From: an uncultured Porphyromonadaceae bacterium
GTDB taxonomy: Bacteria; Bacteroidota; Bacteroidia; Bacteroidales; CAMTPD01
NCBI GenBank assembly: GCA_947074265.1
Contig: CAMTPD010000106.1
Coordinates: 1-6,191, forward strand
DNA length: 6,191 bases
Direction of reading: 5' to 3'
The notes below the pieces were generated by a model, which worked only from the letters and a program-made list of their open reading frames with translations, did not search any database and was not told where the DNA came from. Shown here in pieces: positions 1 through 6,067 of this stretch. A program made the translations under genes and the position numbers. Every line of letters begins with the position of its first letter. Within the stretch, counting starts at the first letter, position 1.

Positions 1-1035
1 CCAGGTGGAACAACTACCACAGTGAATATTACAGATGGAAGTAGTGAAGCATCTGCTTTTGTTATTCGTACGCCGAAGCAATTCCGGAATATAAATACGA
101 TGGCAGCCAATTCCACATCCAAGTTCTTTAAGCAAGAACGTGATCTGAATTTCGCTGATACGAATATAGGAGGAGCAGTCTCGTTTACATCGGCCATTAT
201 AGCGAATGAATTTAAAGGGAATTATGATGGAAATAAAAAGACAATAAGAGATTTAACTATTAATGGGAATACACAAGATATTGCATTGCTATCTATATTA
301 AATAAAGATGCGATTGTAAAAGATCTTACTCTTGACAACTTTAATATTGAGAGTACAAATAGAATTATTGGTTGTCTAGTTGCACAAAATTACGGAAGAA
401 TTGATGGAATACAAGTAAAGAGACATATAGTCACGTCAGTGTATGATGATAATAAAAATTATGGATATCTAGGTGTAATTGCAGGTCATAACAACTCGAT
501 AATTACTAATTGTTTAGTTGAAATCAATTCAGTCGTAGATAAATTAATATCTAAAAAAGCATCAATAGGTGCTATAACAGGATGTAATCATGATAACGGT
601 AAAATTAGTAATTGTTGTGTAATTGATAAGAACGAAACTCCAGGATTGTATATTAATTTTAAAGATAAGAACTATGTTGGAGGTATGGTCGGAAATAATC
701 GAGCTTCAATTAGTAGTCTTATATATATAGCAGAAGCACCTTTTTGTTCTAATAAAGTTTTGCACCCTATTATAGGACATGGATCTTATGGTCGTCATTC
801 AAATATATATTATCTTCATGGGGCTGATTTTAATCAATCAAAAGGAACAATATATGGTATAGGATATACAACAGAACGTTATTGGTCTTACGGGAAATGG
901 GTAAATGGGTTTTACGAGAAAACGTTGTCAGAACTAGGACTAAGCTCTGATTATTGGGAAAAAGTGTCCGGATATCCTTATCCAAAGCTTAAAAGCTTTC
1001 CTAATCCGGAGTCTTGGCCTGTCAAAAATTATTGA
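1..1035 (+). CDS. C-terminal part of a GLUG-like beta-helical surface protein (5' end outside window)
   Basis: The frame is open from base 1 to the TGA at 1033-1035. A GTG at 22 could be read as a start, but the codons before it give PGGTTTT, which looks like an interdomain linker, so I treat this as the C-terminal 344 residues of a longer protein. Counting from that GTG, residues 13-48 (FVIRTPKQFRNIN and on) resemble the lead-in to GLUG-type modules. Residues 64-81 (FKGNYDGNKKTIRDLTIN) match the usual F-G-x-Y-D-G-N-x-x-T-I-x-x-L-x-I pattern. Degenerate repeats follow, of the form (Y/S)hG-h-h-x-G-x-N-x-x-x-I-x-N-C, near 116-132, 149-167, 181-200 and 218-236, typical of a right-handed beta helix. 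The end (near 310-325, WEKVSGYPYPKLK) is a common finish for such Bacteroidales proteins. No sorting domain or enzyme motif is visible. An adhesive or surface role is inference. GC is about 42% in bases 1-180 and about 30% from 181 to 900. Confidence 0.72.
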   Translation, partial: PGGTTTTVNITDGSSEASAFVIRTPKQFRNINTMAANSTSKFFKQERDLNFADTNIGGAVSFTSAIIANEFKGNYDGNKKTIRDLTINGNTQDIALLSILNKDAIVKDLTLDNFNIESTNRIIGCLVAQNYGRIDGIQVKRHIVTSVYDDNKNYGYLGVIAGHNNSIITNCLVEINSVVDKLISKKASIGAITGCNHDNGKISNCCVIDKNETPGLYINFKDKNYVGGMVGNNRASISSLIYIAEAPFCSNKVLHPIIGHGSYGRHSNIYYLHGADFNQSKGTIYGIGYTTERYWSYGKWVNGFYEKTLSELGLSSDYWEKVSGYPYPKLKSFPNPESWPVKNY

Positions 1036-1058
1036 TTGTGCGTGTTTTTAATTAAAAA

Positions 1059-1109
1059 AAATCCCATTGCATCTTGATTTTGTTTTATCAATCAAGTGTA
1101 ATGGGATTT
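1059..1109. terminator. Bidirectional intrinsic terminator between the surface-protein gene and serB
   Basis: The arms AAATCCCATT (1059-1068) and AATGGGATTT (1100-1109) pair over 10 bp. After a small internal loop, CTTGATT (1073-1079) pairs with AATCAAG (1090-1096), closing a 10-base loop. The run of A just before the stem (1054-1060) becomes a U tract for leftward transcripts from serB. The T-rich stretch after it serves rightward transcripts less well. The position between two convergent genes fits a shared terminator. Confidence 0.8.
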
Positions 1110-1126
1110 ATATATTTGTCGTTTGT

Positions 1127-2359
1127 TTATCTGCCGCCGGCTTCTTCCATGTAGGAGTCTTTGTAGCCTAAGAAGTAAAGAACTCCGTCGATGCCTGTCG
1201 TTGAAATCGATTGCTTGGCAGATTCTTTTACTTTGGGTTTAGCATGGAAAGCAATACCAAGACCGGCTGTACCAAGCATTGGCAGATCGTTTGCTCCATC
1301 ACCAACAGCAACAGTTTGCCTGATGTCTACATTTTCAACTTGAGCAATTAGCCTCAATAGTTCAGCCTTGCGGTTTCCATCAACTATCTCTCCGGTATGA
1401 CGCCCGGTCAGTTTGCCGTCTTTAATCTCAAGATTATTGGCATATACATAGTCGATGTCGTATTTTCGCTTTAGGTAGTTGCCGAAATAGGTAAATCCAC
1501 CCGAAAGGATTGCGATTTTGAAACCTACACGTTTAAGCACGTACATCAATCGATCTACTCCCTCGGTAATTGGTAGTTTGTCGGCAATTTCTTTCATTGC
1601 AGATTCATCGAGACCTTTCAGTAAAGCAACACGTTGCTTAAAGCTTTCGGTAAAGTCTATCTCTCCACGCATGGCAGCTTCGGTAATGGCTTTTACTTGT
1701 TCGCCAACTCCCGCTTTCTCAGCCAGTTCGTCGATTACTTCAGTGCGAATCAGTGTAGAGTCCATGTCAAAACAGATCAGTCTTCTCATCCGGCGAAACA
1801 TACCGTCTTCTTGGAATGAGATATCAATACCCATCTCGGTGGATAGATGCATGAGTTTTCGCTGTAGATCTTCTTTGTTTGTAGGAAGTCCTCGAACCGA
1901 AAACTCTACGCTAGCCTTTGACGGTCGTTCGTTTTCTTCGAGCGGAATTCTACCTGTAAGACGTTTTATATCATCAATATTGAAGCCTTCTCTCGAAACA
2001 ATATCAGCTACAGAGGCAATATCCTTTGCAGATAGTTTGCGACCTAATATTGTAACAATGTATCTGTTTTTACCCTGTTGGGCTACCCATTCTGAATAGT
2101 CTTCATCCGAAATGGGTTTGAACTTGATGGTAACACCAATTTCATTACAAATCAATATAAGATCTTTTATTATGTTGCCAGAGTACTGCATAGGGGCGCG
2201 AAACAAGATTCCTAAGGATAGGTTGCGCTGTATATCTGCTTTACCAATATCTAGGATTTGCGCGTCATAATTGGCAAGAATACCCGTCAATTTTGACGTC
2301 ACACCTGGTTGATCTTCGCCGTAAACTGTAATTAAAAGATTCTCAAATTCTCTTGCCAT
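1127..2359 (-). CDS. serB: Phosphoserine phosphatase with two N-terminal ACT domains
   Basis: Hydrolyses O-phospho-L-serine to serine and phosphate, the last step of serine synthesis, in the cytoplasm. The 410 residues split into two ACT-type domains (about 7-80, beginning LLITVYGEDQPGVTSKL, and about 98-180) and a HAD-superfamily phosphatase domain (about 190-400). The catalytic motifs are complete: FDMDST at 197-202 (nucleophile D198, acid/base D200), ILSGGF with S286, K331 in NRKAELL, and GDGANDLPML at 353-362 (D354 and D358, magnesium binding). The two-ACT form of about 410 residues is known from other bacteria such as Mycobacterium SerB2, where the ACT domains bind amino acids; feedback control by serine here is inference. 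The ATG at 2357-2359 is chosen because the ACT domain starts only a few residues later and a promoter -7 box ends 20 bases upstream. There is no Shine-Dalgarno sequence, as is usual in Bacteroidota. The gene stands alone, convergent with the surface-protein gene and divergent from the thioredoxin-like gene. Confidence 0.96.
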   Translation of the reverse strand: MAREFENLLITVYGEDQPGVTSKLTGILANYDAQILDIGKADIQRNLSLGILFRAPMQYSGNIIKDLILICNEIGVTIKFKPISDEDYSEWVAQQGKNRYIVTILGRKLSAKDIASVADIVSREGFNIDDIKRLTGRIPLEENERPSKASVEFSVRGLPTNKEDLQRKLMHLSTEMGIDISFQEDGMFRRMRRLICFDMDSTLIRTEVIDELAEKAGVGEQVKAITEAAMRGEIDFTESFKQRVALLKGLDESAMKEIADKLPITEGVDRLMYVLKRVGFKIAILSGGFTYFGNYLKRKYDIDYVYANNLEIKDGKLTGRHTGEIVDGNRKAELLRLIAQVENVDIRQTVAVGDGANDLPMLGTAGLGIAFHAKPKVKESAKQSISTTGIDGVLYFLGYKDSYMEEAGGR

Positions 2360-2379
2360 CTTAATAAAATATTGAGTTA

Positions 2380-2412
2380 CAAAGATACGAATTTAGATGA
2401 GACTATTCACAA
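2380..2412 (-). promoter_or_regulatory. Bacteroidota-type promoter of serB
   Basis: Read on the minus strand, TATCTTTG (2387-2380) matches the Bacteroidota -7 consensus TAnnTTTG exactly. TTGTG (2412-2408) lies 20 bases upstream and is an imperfect -33 element. Transcription would begin close to 2373, leaving a leader of only about 15 bases before the serB ATG. Confidence 0.6.
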
Positions 2413-2502
2413 GATATGTTAAGGAACACGTCTGATATGTACCGAAAAATACTAAATAACATATAAAAAGGCTTGGTTTAGTGTATAAAAAATATTATAT
2501 GT
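2413..2502. repeat. Clustered ATATGT motifs in the divergent intergenic region
   Basis: GATATGT occurs at 2413-2419 and again at 2434-2440, 21 bases apart (two helical turns) on the same face. The inverse ACATAT is at 2459-2464 and another ATATGT at 2497-2502. They sit directly upstream of the serB -33 element and before the candidate rightward promoter, a plausible place for an operator. The region is AT-rich, so short matches of this kind can arise by chance. Confidence 0.25.
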
Positions 2503-2503
2503 A

Positions 2504-2534
2504 TTGGGAATTCAAGTTTATCGGTATTACTTTG
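2504..2534 (+). promoter_or_regulatory. Candidate promoter for the thioredoxin-like gene
   Basis: TTG (2504-2506) and TTACTTTG (2527-2534) are 20 bases apart. This is the Bacteroidota -33/-7 layout with one mismatch to TAnnTTTG. It is the best rightward match I found between 2360 and 2652. If used, it gives a leader of roughly 110 bases that contains the hairpin run at 2540-2604. Confidence 0.35.
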
Positions 2535-2539
2535 CCCCT

Positions 2540-2604
2540 GTTCAAGCGAACGATGTTTGTTCTTTAGCGAAAGAACTATTTGTTCGTTTTCCCGAAAATC
2601 GGGA
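2540..2604 (+). promoter_or_regulatory. Hairpin-rich 5' leader of the thioredoxin-like gene
   Basis: Three consecutive stem-loops can be drawn on the + strand: GTTC-AAGC-GAAC (2540-2551), GTTCTTT-AGCG-AAAGAAC (2559-2576) and TCCCGA-AAA-TCGGGA (2590-2604). The first two share the pattern TGTTC followed by AGCGAA, and a third TGTTCG at 2581-2586 precedes the last stem. GAAC and GTTC copies could also pair with each other (for example CGAAC 2547-2551 with GTTCG 2582-2586), so mutually exclusive folds are possible. There is no U tract directly after the last stem, so it does not look like a simple terminator. It matches no riboswitch class that I recognise. Confidence 0.35.
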
Positions 2605-2652
2605 GTCATCAAACTTGCTTTTGGTGATTAGTACAAACTTTAAATTATTTAT

Positions 2653-3144
2653 ATGAGGATCTTAACTTATGTTCTCCTTGTTGGCGGTGCTATTACTATT
2701 ATGTCATCAACAACAAGAGAAGCAGGTTTCTCTATTGGTAACAAACCCGGAGATCTTGCCCCGAGAATAGGTTTGCTTCAGAATGAAGGTTGTTTGAATT
2801 TTAATAATGACTCAACAGAGTATGTATTGCTTCAATTCTGGGCAGCTTACGACGCAACGTCGAGAGCTGAAAATGTAAGGTTATACAATGAAATTCAAAA
2901 GAGAGCAGACAACAAGTTGAAAATGGTATCGGTTTCGTTTGATGAGTTTGCATCGGTCTACAACGAAACAGTGAAACTTGACAATTTAAGTGCAGCAAAT
3001 ACGTATCAGGAGAAATCAGGAGCTTCTTCTTCTTTATACAAAGAATACGGTTTGGATGCTGGTTTCAAGAACTTCTTAATTGATAAAAACGGAGTTATTG
3101 TAGCTACTGACATTACACCTCAGCAACTTTCAAAAATCATTTGA
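2653..3144 (+). CDS. Thioredoxin-fold (TlpA/AhpC-TSA-like) protein lacking the CxxC redox site
   Basis: A 163-residue protein with the TlpA/ResA layout. A hydrophobic N-terminus (about 3-17) could be a Sec signal peptide or membrane anchor, so the domain probably faces the periplasm. GNKPGDLAP (29-37) is the usual lead-in strand. LLQFWAAYDATSRAEN (59-74) corresponds to the active-site helix, and FLIDKNGVIVA (141-151) to the late strand pair. The active site is gone: where the family has W-C-x-x-C-R, this protein has Y66-D67-A-T-S70-R71, and the cis-proline before the FLID strand is replaced by F138. The only cysteine, C47, is elsewhere. Thiol-disulfide exchange in the usual way is therefore excluded, and a binding, chaperone-like or structural role is inference. 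No lipobox is seen. The ATG at 2653 gives the best signal sequence and has only an A/T-rich leader. Its leader may be regulated (hairpins at 2540-2604), and a strong terminator follows. Confidence 0.85.
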   Translation: MRILTYVLLVGGAITIMSSTTREAGFSIGNKPGDLAPRIGLLQNEGCLNFNNDSTEYVLLQFWAAYDATSRAENVRLYNEIQKRADNKLKMVSVSFDEFASVYNETVKLDNLSAANTYQEKSGASSSLYKEYGLDAGFKNFLIDKNGVIVATDITPQQLSKII

Positions 3145-3195
3145 TTTGCTAGTGCAATATAACGAAGAGTTTTACTCGTTGTTTGCCGAAAAAAT

Positions 3196-3239
3196 AAATG
3201 CATATAAGGAATCAATCGATTCTCTTATATGCATTTTTT
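3196..3239. terminator. Strong bidirectional intrinsic terminator
   Basis: AAATGCATATAAG (3196-3208) pairs with CTTATATGCATTT (3224-3236) over 13 bp. A single bulged T (3223) and a further 5 bp (GAATC 3209-3213 with GATTC 3218-3222) close an AATC loop. A T run follows at 3234-3239 for rightward transcripts, and an A run precedes at 3189-3194 for leftward ones. It separates the convergent thioredoxin-like gene and lptG and would stop transcription from both sides. A smaller imperfect hairpin at 3161-3180 lies just before it. Confidence 0.88.
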
Positions 3240-3267
3240 GTTTTCTAATACTGGAAAGTAATATCTT

Positions 3268-4353
3268 TTAGCGTGGAGCTTTTTGATATAAATATATTGC
3301 AATCATTGTATATACAATATTCGGAATCCATGCGGCCAGACGTGCGCTCATTACTCCACTTACAGCAAATGTTGACGTAACTGTCATAAATAAGATGTAG
3401 GAGAAGCTTAAACCGAGCCCGATACCAATGTTTAGACCCATTCCTCCTTTAATCTTACGTGAAGATAAGGATGCACCAATGCTGGTGAGAATAAAGGCTG
3501 CAAATACCATCGCGATTCGTTTTTCGTATTCAATTTCGAAAGTTTGAATGTTTGCGATACCACGTTTCTTTTGCCTGTCGATAAAGTCGAGCAGCTGTGG
3601 TGAAGTCATAGTCTCACAATCGTTGTTCGAAATTAGGAAGTCAGAAGGGACAATCGTAAGTGTAGTGTCTTTTCGCGTTCCGCTAGAGAGCGTCTCTTTC
3701 ATTCCGTCAAAGTCTCTTACCATATAATCAATAACCGTCCATTTGTATGCCGAATCGTATTTGATCGAGTTTGCGGTAAGACGAGAGACTAGTAGTTTGC
3801 CGTCAAACTTTTCGAGCGAGAAGCGAGATCCCATTTTAGAAGTTGCGTCATAACTATTGAAATAAGCAATAACGCCCGGTTCTACTTCGATCTGAATATT
3901 CCGTTCCCATTCTTTTTTCTTATTCTTGATGTATTTGTTTTGAAAATCGATACGGGTAGCATTTGCGGGTGGTATTATATAGCTGTTGAGTACAAATGTA
4001 GACATCGATATAATGGCCGCCGAAATGAAGTATGGATACATTAACCTTCTAAAGCTCATGCCGCTTGCAAGCATTGCTATGATTTCTGAATTTTCAGCCA
4101 GCTTCGAGGTGAAGAAGATCACAGCAATAAATGTAAACAGAGGACTGAAAAGATTAGCGAAATGGGGAATAAAGTTCATGTAATAATCAAAGATGATTGC
4201 TTTAAGTGGTACATGAGGCATTAGAAACTTATCAATCTTTTCATTGATGTCAAATACTACAGAAATTGAGATAATCAATGCTATAGCAAAGAAGTAAGTT
4301 CCTAAAAACTTTTTTATTATATACCAGTCTATTCTTTTCAGCCTAAAATCCAT
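3268..4353 (-). CDS. lptG: LptF/LptG family permease, lipopolysaccharide export
   Basis: An inner-membrane permease subunit of the YjgP/YjgQ family. LptF and LptG with the LptB ATPase extract lipopolysaccharide from the inner membrane and hand it to the Lpt bridge. At 361 residues the length matches the E. coli proteins (about 360). The topology is typical: three N-terminal membrane segments (about 14-34, 58-80 and 103-125), a periplasmic beta-jellyroll region (about 130-275) and three C-terminal segments (about 278-296, 305-328 and 338-357). The family signature LAENSEIIAMLASGMS at 85-100, in the coupling-helix region after TM2, is intact. YEKRIAMVFAAF (275-286) leads into TM4. It starts 3 bases after the tgt stop codon, so the two are co-transcribed. 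Which of LptF or LptG it represents cannot be settled from one sequence; lptG is used because the shorter, tgt-linked paralogue in this phylum is usually so named. Confidence 0.9.
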   Translation of the reverse strand: MDFRLKRIDWYIIKKFLGTYFFAIALIISISVVFDINEKIDKFLMPHVPLKAIIFDYYMNFIPHFANLFSPLFTFIAVIFFTSKLAENSEIIAMLASGMSFRRLMYPYFISAAIISMSTFVLNSYIIPPANATRIDFQNKYIKNKKKEWERNIQIEVEPGVIAYFNSYDATSKMGSRFSLEKFDGKLLVSRLTANSIKYDSAYKWTVIDYMVRDFDGMKETLSSGTRKDTTLTIVPSDFLISNNDCETMTSPQLLDFIDRQKKRGIANIQTFEIEYEKRIAMVFAAFILTSIGASLSSRKIKGGMGLNIGIGLGLSFSYILFMTVTSTFAVSGVMSARLAAWIPNIVYTMIAIYLYQKAPR

Positions 4354-4356
4354 AGG

Positions 4357-5487
4357 TTAGAGTCTGTTTGAGAGTTGTTTTACCATTTTACTTTTCCATT
4401 CAGAGAAATCGCCTGCAATAATGTGCTTGCGTGCTTCTTTTACTAGCCACAAATAGAATGCTAAATTGTGGATAGAAGCGATTTGTAGAGCAAGGATCTC
4501 ATCTACTGCAAATAAGTGACGAAGATATGCTTTACTATATAATGTGTCTACGTACGATGCACCGTCAGCTTCGATAGGAGAGAAGTCGTTGGCCCATTTT
4601 CTGTTCTTCATATTCATTACGCCGTGTTTGGTGAAGATATGTCCGTTACGACCATTACGTGTAGGCATAATACAGTCAAACATATCTACACCGCGCTCAA
4701 TTGCTTCCAAAATATTGATAGGAGTACCTACGCCCATTAGATAACGAGGCTTATCTTTAGGCAAGATTTCATTTACAACCTCAATCATTTCATACATCTT
4801 GTCGGTTGGTTCTCCTACAGCAAGTCCGCCAATAGCATTACCATCAGCCCCTTTAGAAGCAACATTCTCGGCAGCCTTTCTTCTTAAGTCAGGATATACA
4901 CATCCTTGTACGATCGGGAATAAGCTTTGATTGTAGCCGTATTTAGGATCTGTCTCGTTGAATCGCTTGAAACAACGATCAAGCCATCTTTCTGTAAGGG
5001 CTAGTGATTTCTTAGCATAAGCATAGTCTGCGTCCCCAGGCGTACACTCGTCAAAGGCCATAATAATATCTGCACCGATAGTACGCTGAATGTCCATTAC
5101 ACCTTCTGGCGTAAATAAGTGCTTAGATCCATCTACGTGAGAGCGAAATGTAGCGCCTTCTTCATGTAGTTTACGATTGTCTGATAGCGAAAATACTTGA
5201 AAACCTCCACTATCGGTAAGTATAGGACCACTCCAGCTGTTGAATTTGTGCAAACCTCCTGCTTGTTCTAGGATTTCTAAACCTGGGCGTAGATACAAAT
5301 GATATGTATTTCCCAAGATGATTTGAGCTTTGATATCCTCTTTTAGTTCAGTCATGTGCACAGCTTTAACAGATGCTTGCGTGCCTACTGGCATAAAGAT
5401 AGGGGTTTCGATTACGCCGTGGTCTGTTGTAATAAGACCGGCTCTTGCGTTTGATTTCGAGTCTGTGTATTGTAAATCGAATGTCAT
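4357..5487 (-). CDS. tgt: tRNA-guanine transglycosylase (queuosine synthesis), zinc cysteines replaced
   Basis: Exchanges guanine 34 in GUN anticodons of Asp, Asn, His and Tyr tRNAs for a queuine precursor (preQ1 in typical bacteria), in the cytoplasm. The 376-residue length is normal. The substrate pocket is complete: TDSGGFQVFSL at 91-101 (D92, proton acceptor), AFDEC with D146, VQGCVY with Q194, GGLAVGE with G221, YLMGVGTP at 249-256, and MFDCIMPTRNGRNG at 269-282 with nucleophile D271 and the wobble-base recognition segment 276-280. The oddity is the C-terminal zinc site. In E. coli the ligands are C302, C304, C307 and H333; with the constant offset of +7 seen around D271, these positions are G309, S311, D314 and H340. 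Only the histidine remains, while the flanking Y-S-K-A-Y-L-R-H and I-H-N-L segments are well conserved. The ATG at 5485-5487 is chosen from the immediate family N-terminus and the promoter 15 bases upstream. First gene of the tgt-lptG operon. Confidence 0.96.
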   Translation of the reverse strand: MTFDLQYTDSKSNARAGLITTDHGVIETPIFMPVGTQASVKAVHMTELKEDIKAQIILGNTYHLYLRPGLEILEQAGGLHKFNSWSGPILTDSGGFQVFSLSDNRKLHEEGATFRSHVDGSKHLFTPEGVMDIQRTIGADIIMAFDECTPGDADYAYAKKSLALTERWLDRCFKRFNETDPKYGYNQSLFPIVQGCVYPDLRRKAAENVASKGADGNAIGGLAVGEPTDKMYEMIEVVNEILPKDKPRYLMGVGTPINILEAIERGVDMFDCIMPTRNGRNGHIFTKHGVMNMKNRKWANDFSPIEADGASYVDTLYSKAYLRHLFAVDEILALQIASIHNLAFYLWLVKEARKHIIAGDFSEWKSKMVKQLSNRL

Positions 5488-5502
5488 TCTTTTGTTTTTT
5501 TA

Positions 5503-5534
5503 CAAAGGTACATTCTAATCTGAAAATACACAAA
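5503..5534 (-). promoter_or_regulatory. Bacteroidota consensus promoter of the tgt-lptG operon
   Basis: Read on the minus strand, TTTG (5534-5531) is followed after exactly 20 bases by TACCTTTG (5510-5503), a full match to TTTG-N19-21-TAnnTTTG. It lies between the stop of the ferredoxin gene and the tgt ATG, so tgt-lptG can be expressed independently of the upstream gene. The leader is short and A-rich, with no Shine-Dalgarno sequence. Confidence 0.78.
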
Positions 5535-5539
5535 CGATT

Positions 5540-5968
5540 TTAGAACCCGAAATCATCGATTTTAATATCTTCTTTATACTCATTAATTGGTGCTTTTGTT
5601 GGTTTTTGAAGAATTGTTGATGCGATTGTGATAGCTCTATCGGGACGAACAGGACATATATACTCGCAGCCACCGCAACCGATACAGATTGAAGGATCTA
5701 TATCTGGTATAGTGAGGTGCCCTTTGTAATGGATCATTTTGACTGCCTGTGTAGGGCAGTGTTCTGAACATGCACCACATGCAGTTTCTTCTGTATATAC
5801 GATACAGGCGTCTTGATTAAACTGTGCTATGCCTATGCTTAAGACTTTTTTTTCTTCAGAGTTGATCTTCTTCAAAGCATGATTGGGGCAAATGTCAATA
5901 CAAACTTTGCATTCGTGGTTGCAATAACCGGTATTGAAATTTACATAAGGCTTCAATAAATAGCTCAC
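5540..5968 (-). CDS. Downstream ferredoxin fragment translatable from GTG (three 4Fe-4S clusters)
   Basis: If the TGA at 6065-6067 really terminates translation, the first possible start after it in this frame is the GTG at 5968-5966, giving 142 residues. The cluster cysteines would be C16, C20, C23 and C27; C55, C64, C67 and C71; and C95, C98, C101 and C105. I doubt this is a natural gene start, because the frame upstream of it already codes for a complete first cluster (6040-6005) and no ribosome-binding or promoter signal precedes it. It is listed because an automatic annotation would probably call this interval as the gene. Confidence 0.4.
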   Translation of the reverse strand: MSYLLKPYVNFNTGYCNHECKVCIDICPNHALKKINSEEKKVLSIGIAQFNQDACIVYTEETACGACSEHCPTQAVKMIHYKGHLTIPDIDPSICIGCGGCEYICPVRPDRAITIASTILQKPTKAPINEYKEDIKIDDFGF

Positions 5969-6064
5969 TCCATATTGTAATGCTGCTGGAGTTAGAAATG
6001 GAGTCGGACAATGAGCAATACATGCGTGGCAAGCTGTACATGTAAAAGAAAAGTCGACTGTATT

Positions 6065-6067
6065 TCA
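6065..6067 (-). other. In-frame TGA stop inside the ferredoxin-type gene
   Basis: On the minus strand the codons read CCC GGC TCA TGA AAT ACA GTC GAC. The protein-like sequence continues in the same frame on both sides. Single-base neighbours of TGA include TTA (Leu), CGA (Arg), GGA (Gly) and TCA (Ser). My recollection of relatives has Leu at this place, which would need one T-to-G change. TGA ends two other genes in this window (1033-1035 and 3142-3144), so it is a normal stop codon in this organism. Confidence 0.75.

Noticed and set aside
22..24. GTG at 22 as the true start of the surface protein
   Set aside because: The frame is open to the window edge and codes for a linker-like PGGTTTT before it; no signal peptide follows the GTG.
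1518..2099. 193-codon open frame on the + strand inside serB
   Set aside because: It is antisense to a well-supported gene, rich in Ser, Arg and Ile, and has no recognisable domain or promoter; it is a shadow.
3986..4183. Small + strand open frame inside lptG, and similar ones at 1634-1819, 4544-4744 and 5330-5518 (+) and 2801-2998 (-)
   Set aside because: All lie antisense within well-supported genes, and their products show no family resemblance.
5511..5560. Terminator between the ferredoxin-type gene and tgt
   Set aside because: Only weak 4-5 bp pairings (GATTT with AAATC) without a U tract are present, so read-through into tgt remains possible.
6005..6067. Selenocysteine at the in-frame TGA
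   Set aside because: A 6-bp TACATG/CATGTA pairing with a 14-base loop can be drawn about 20 bases downstream, but it lacks a good upper stem and a typical apical loop. The position is a linker ahead of the first cluster, not a redox residue position.
1033..6067. Genetic code with TGA as a sense codon
   Set aside because: TGA ends the surface-protein gene and the thioredoxin-like gene at sensible places, and TGG is the Trp codon seen in the coding regions, so the code is standard.
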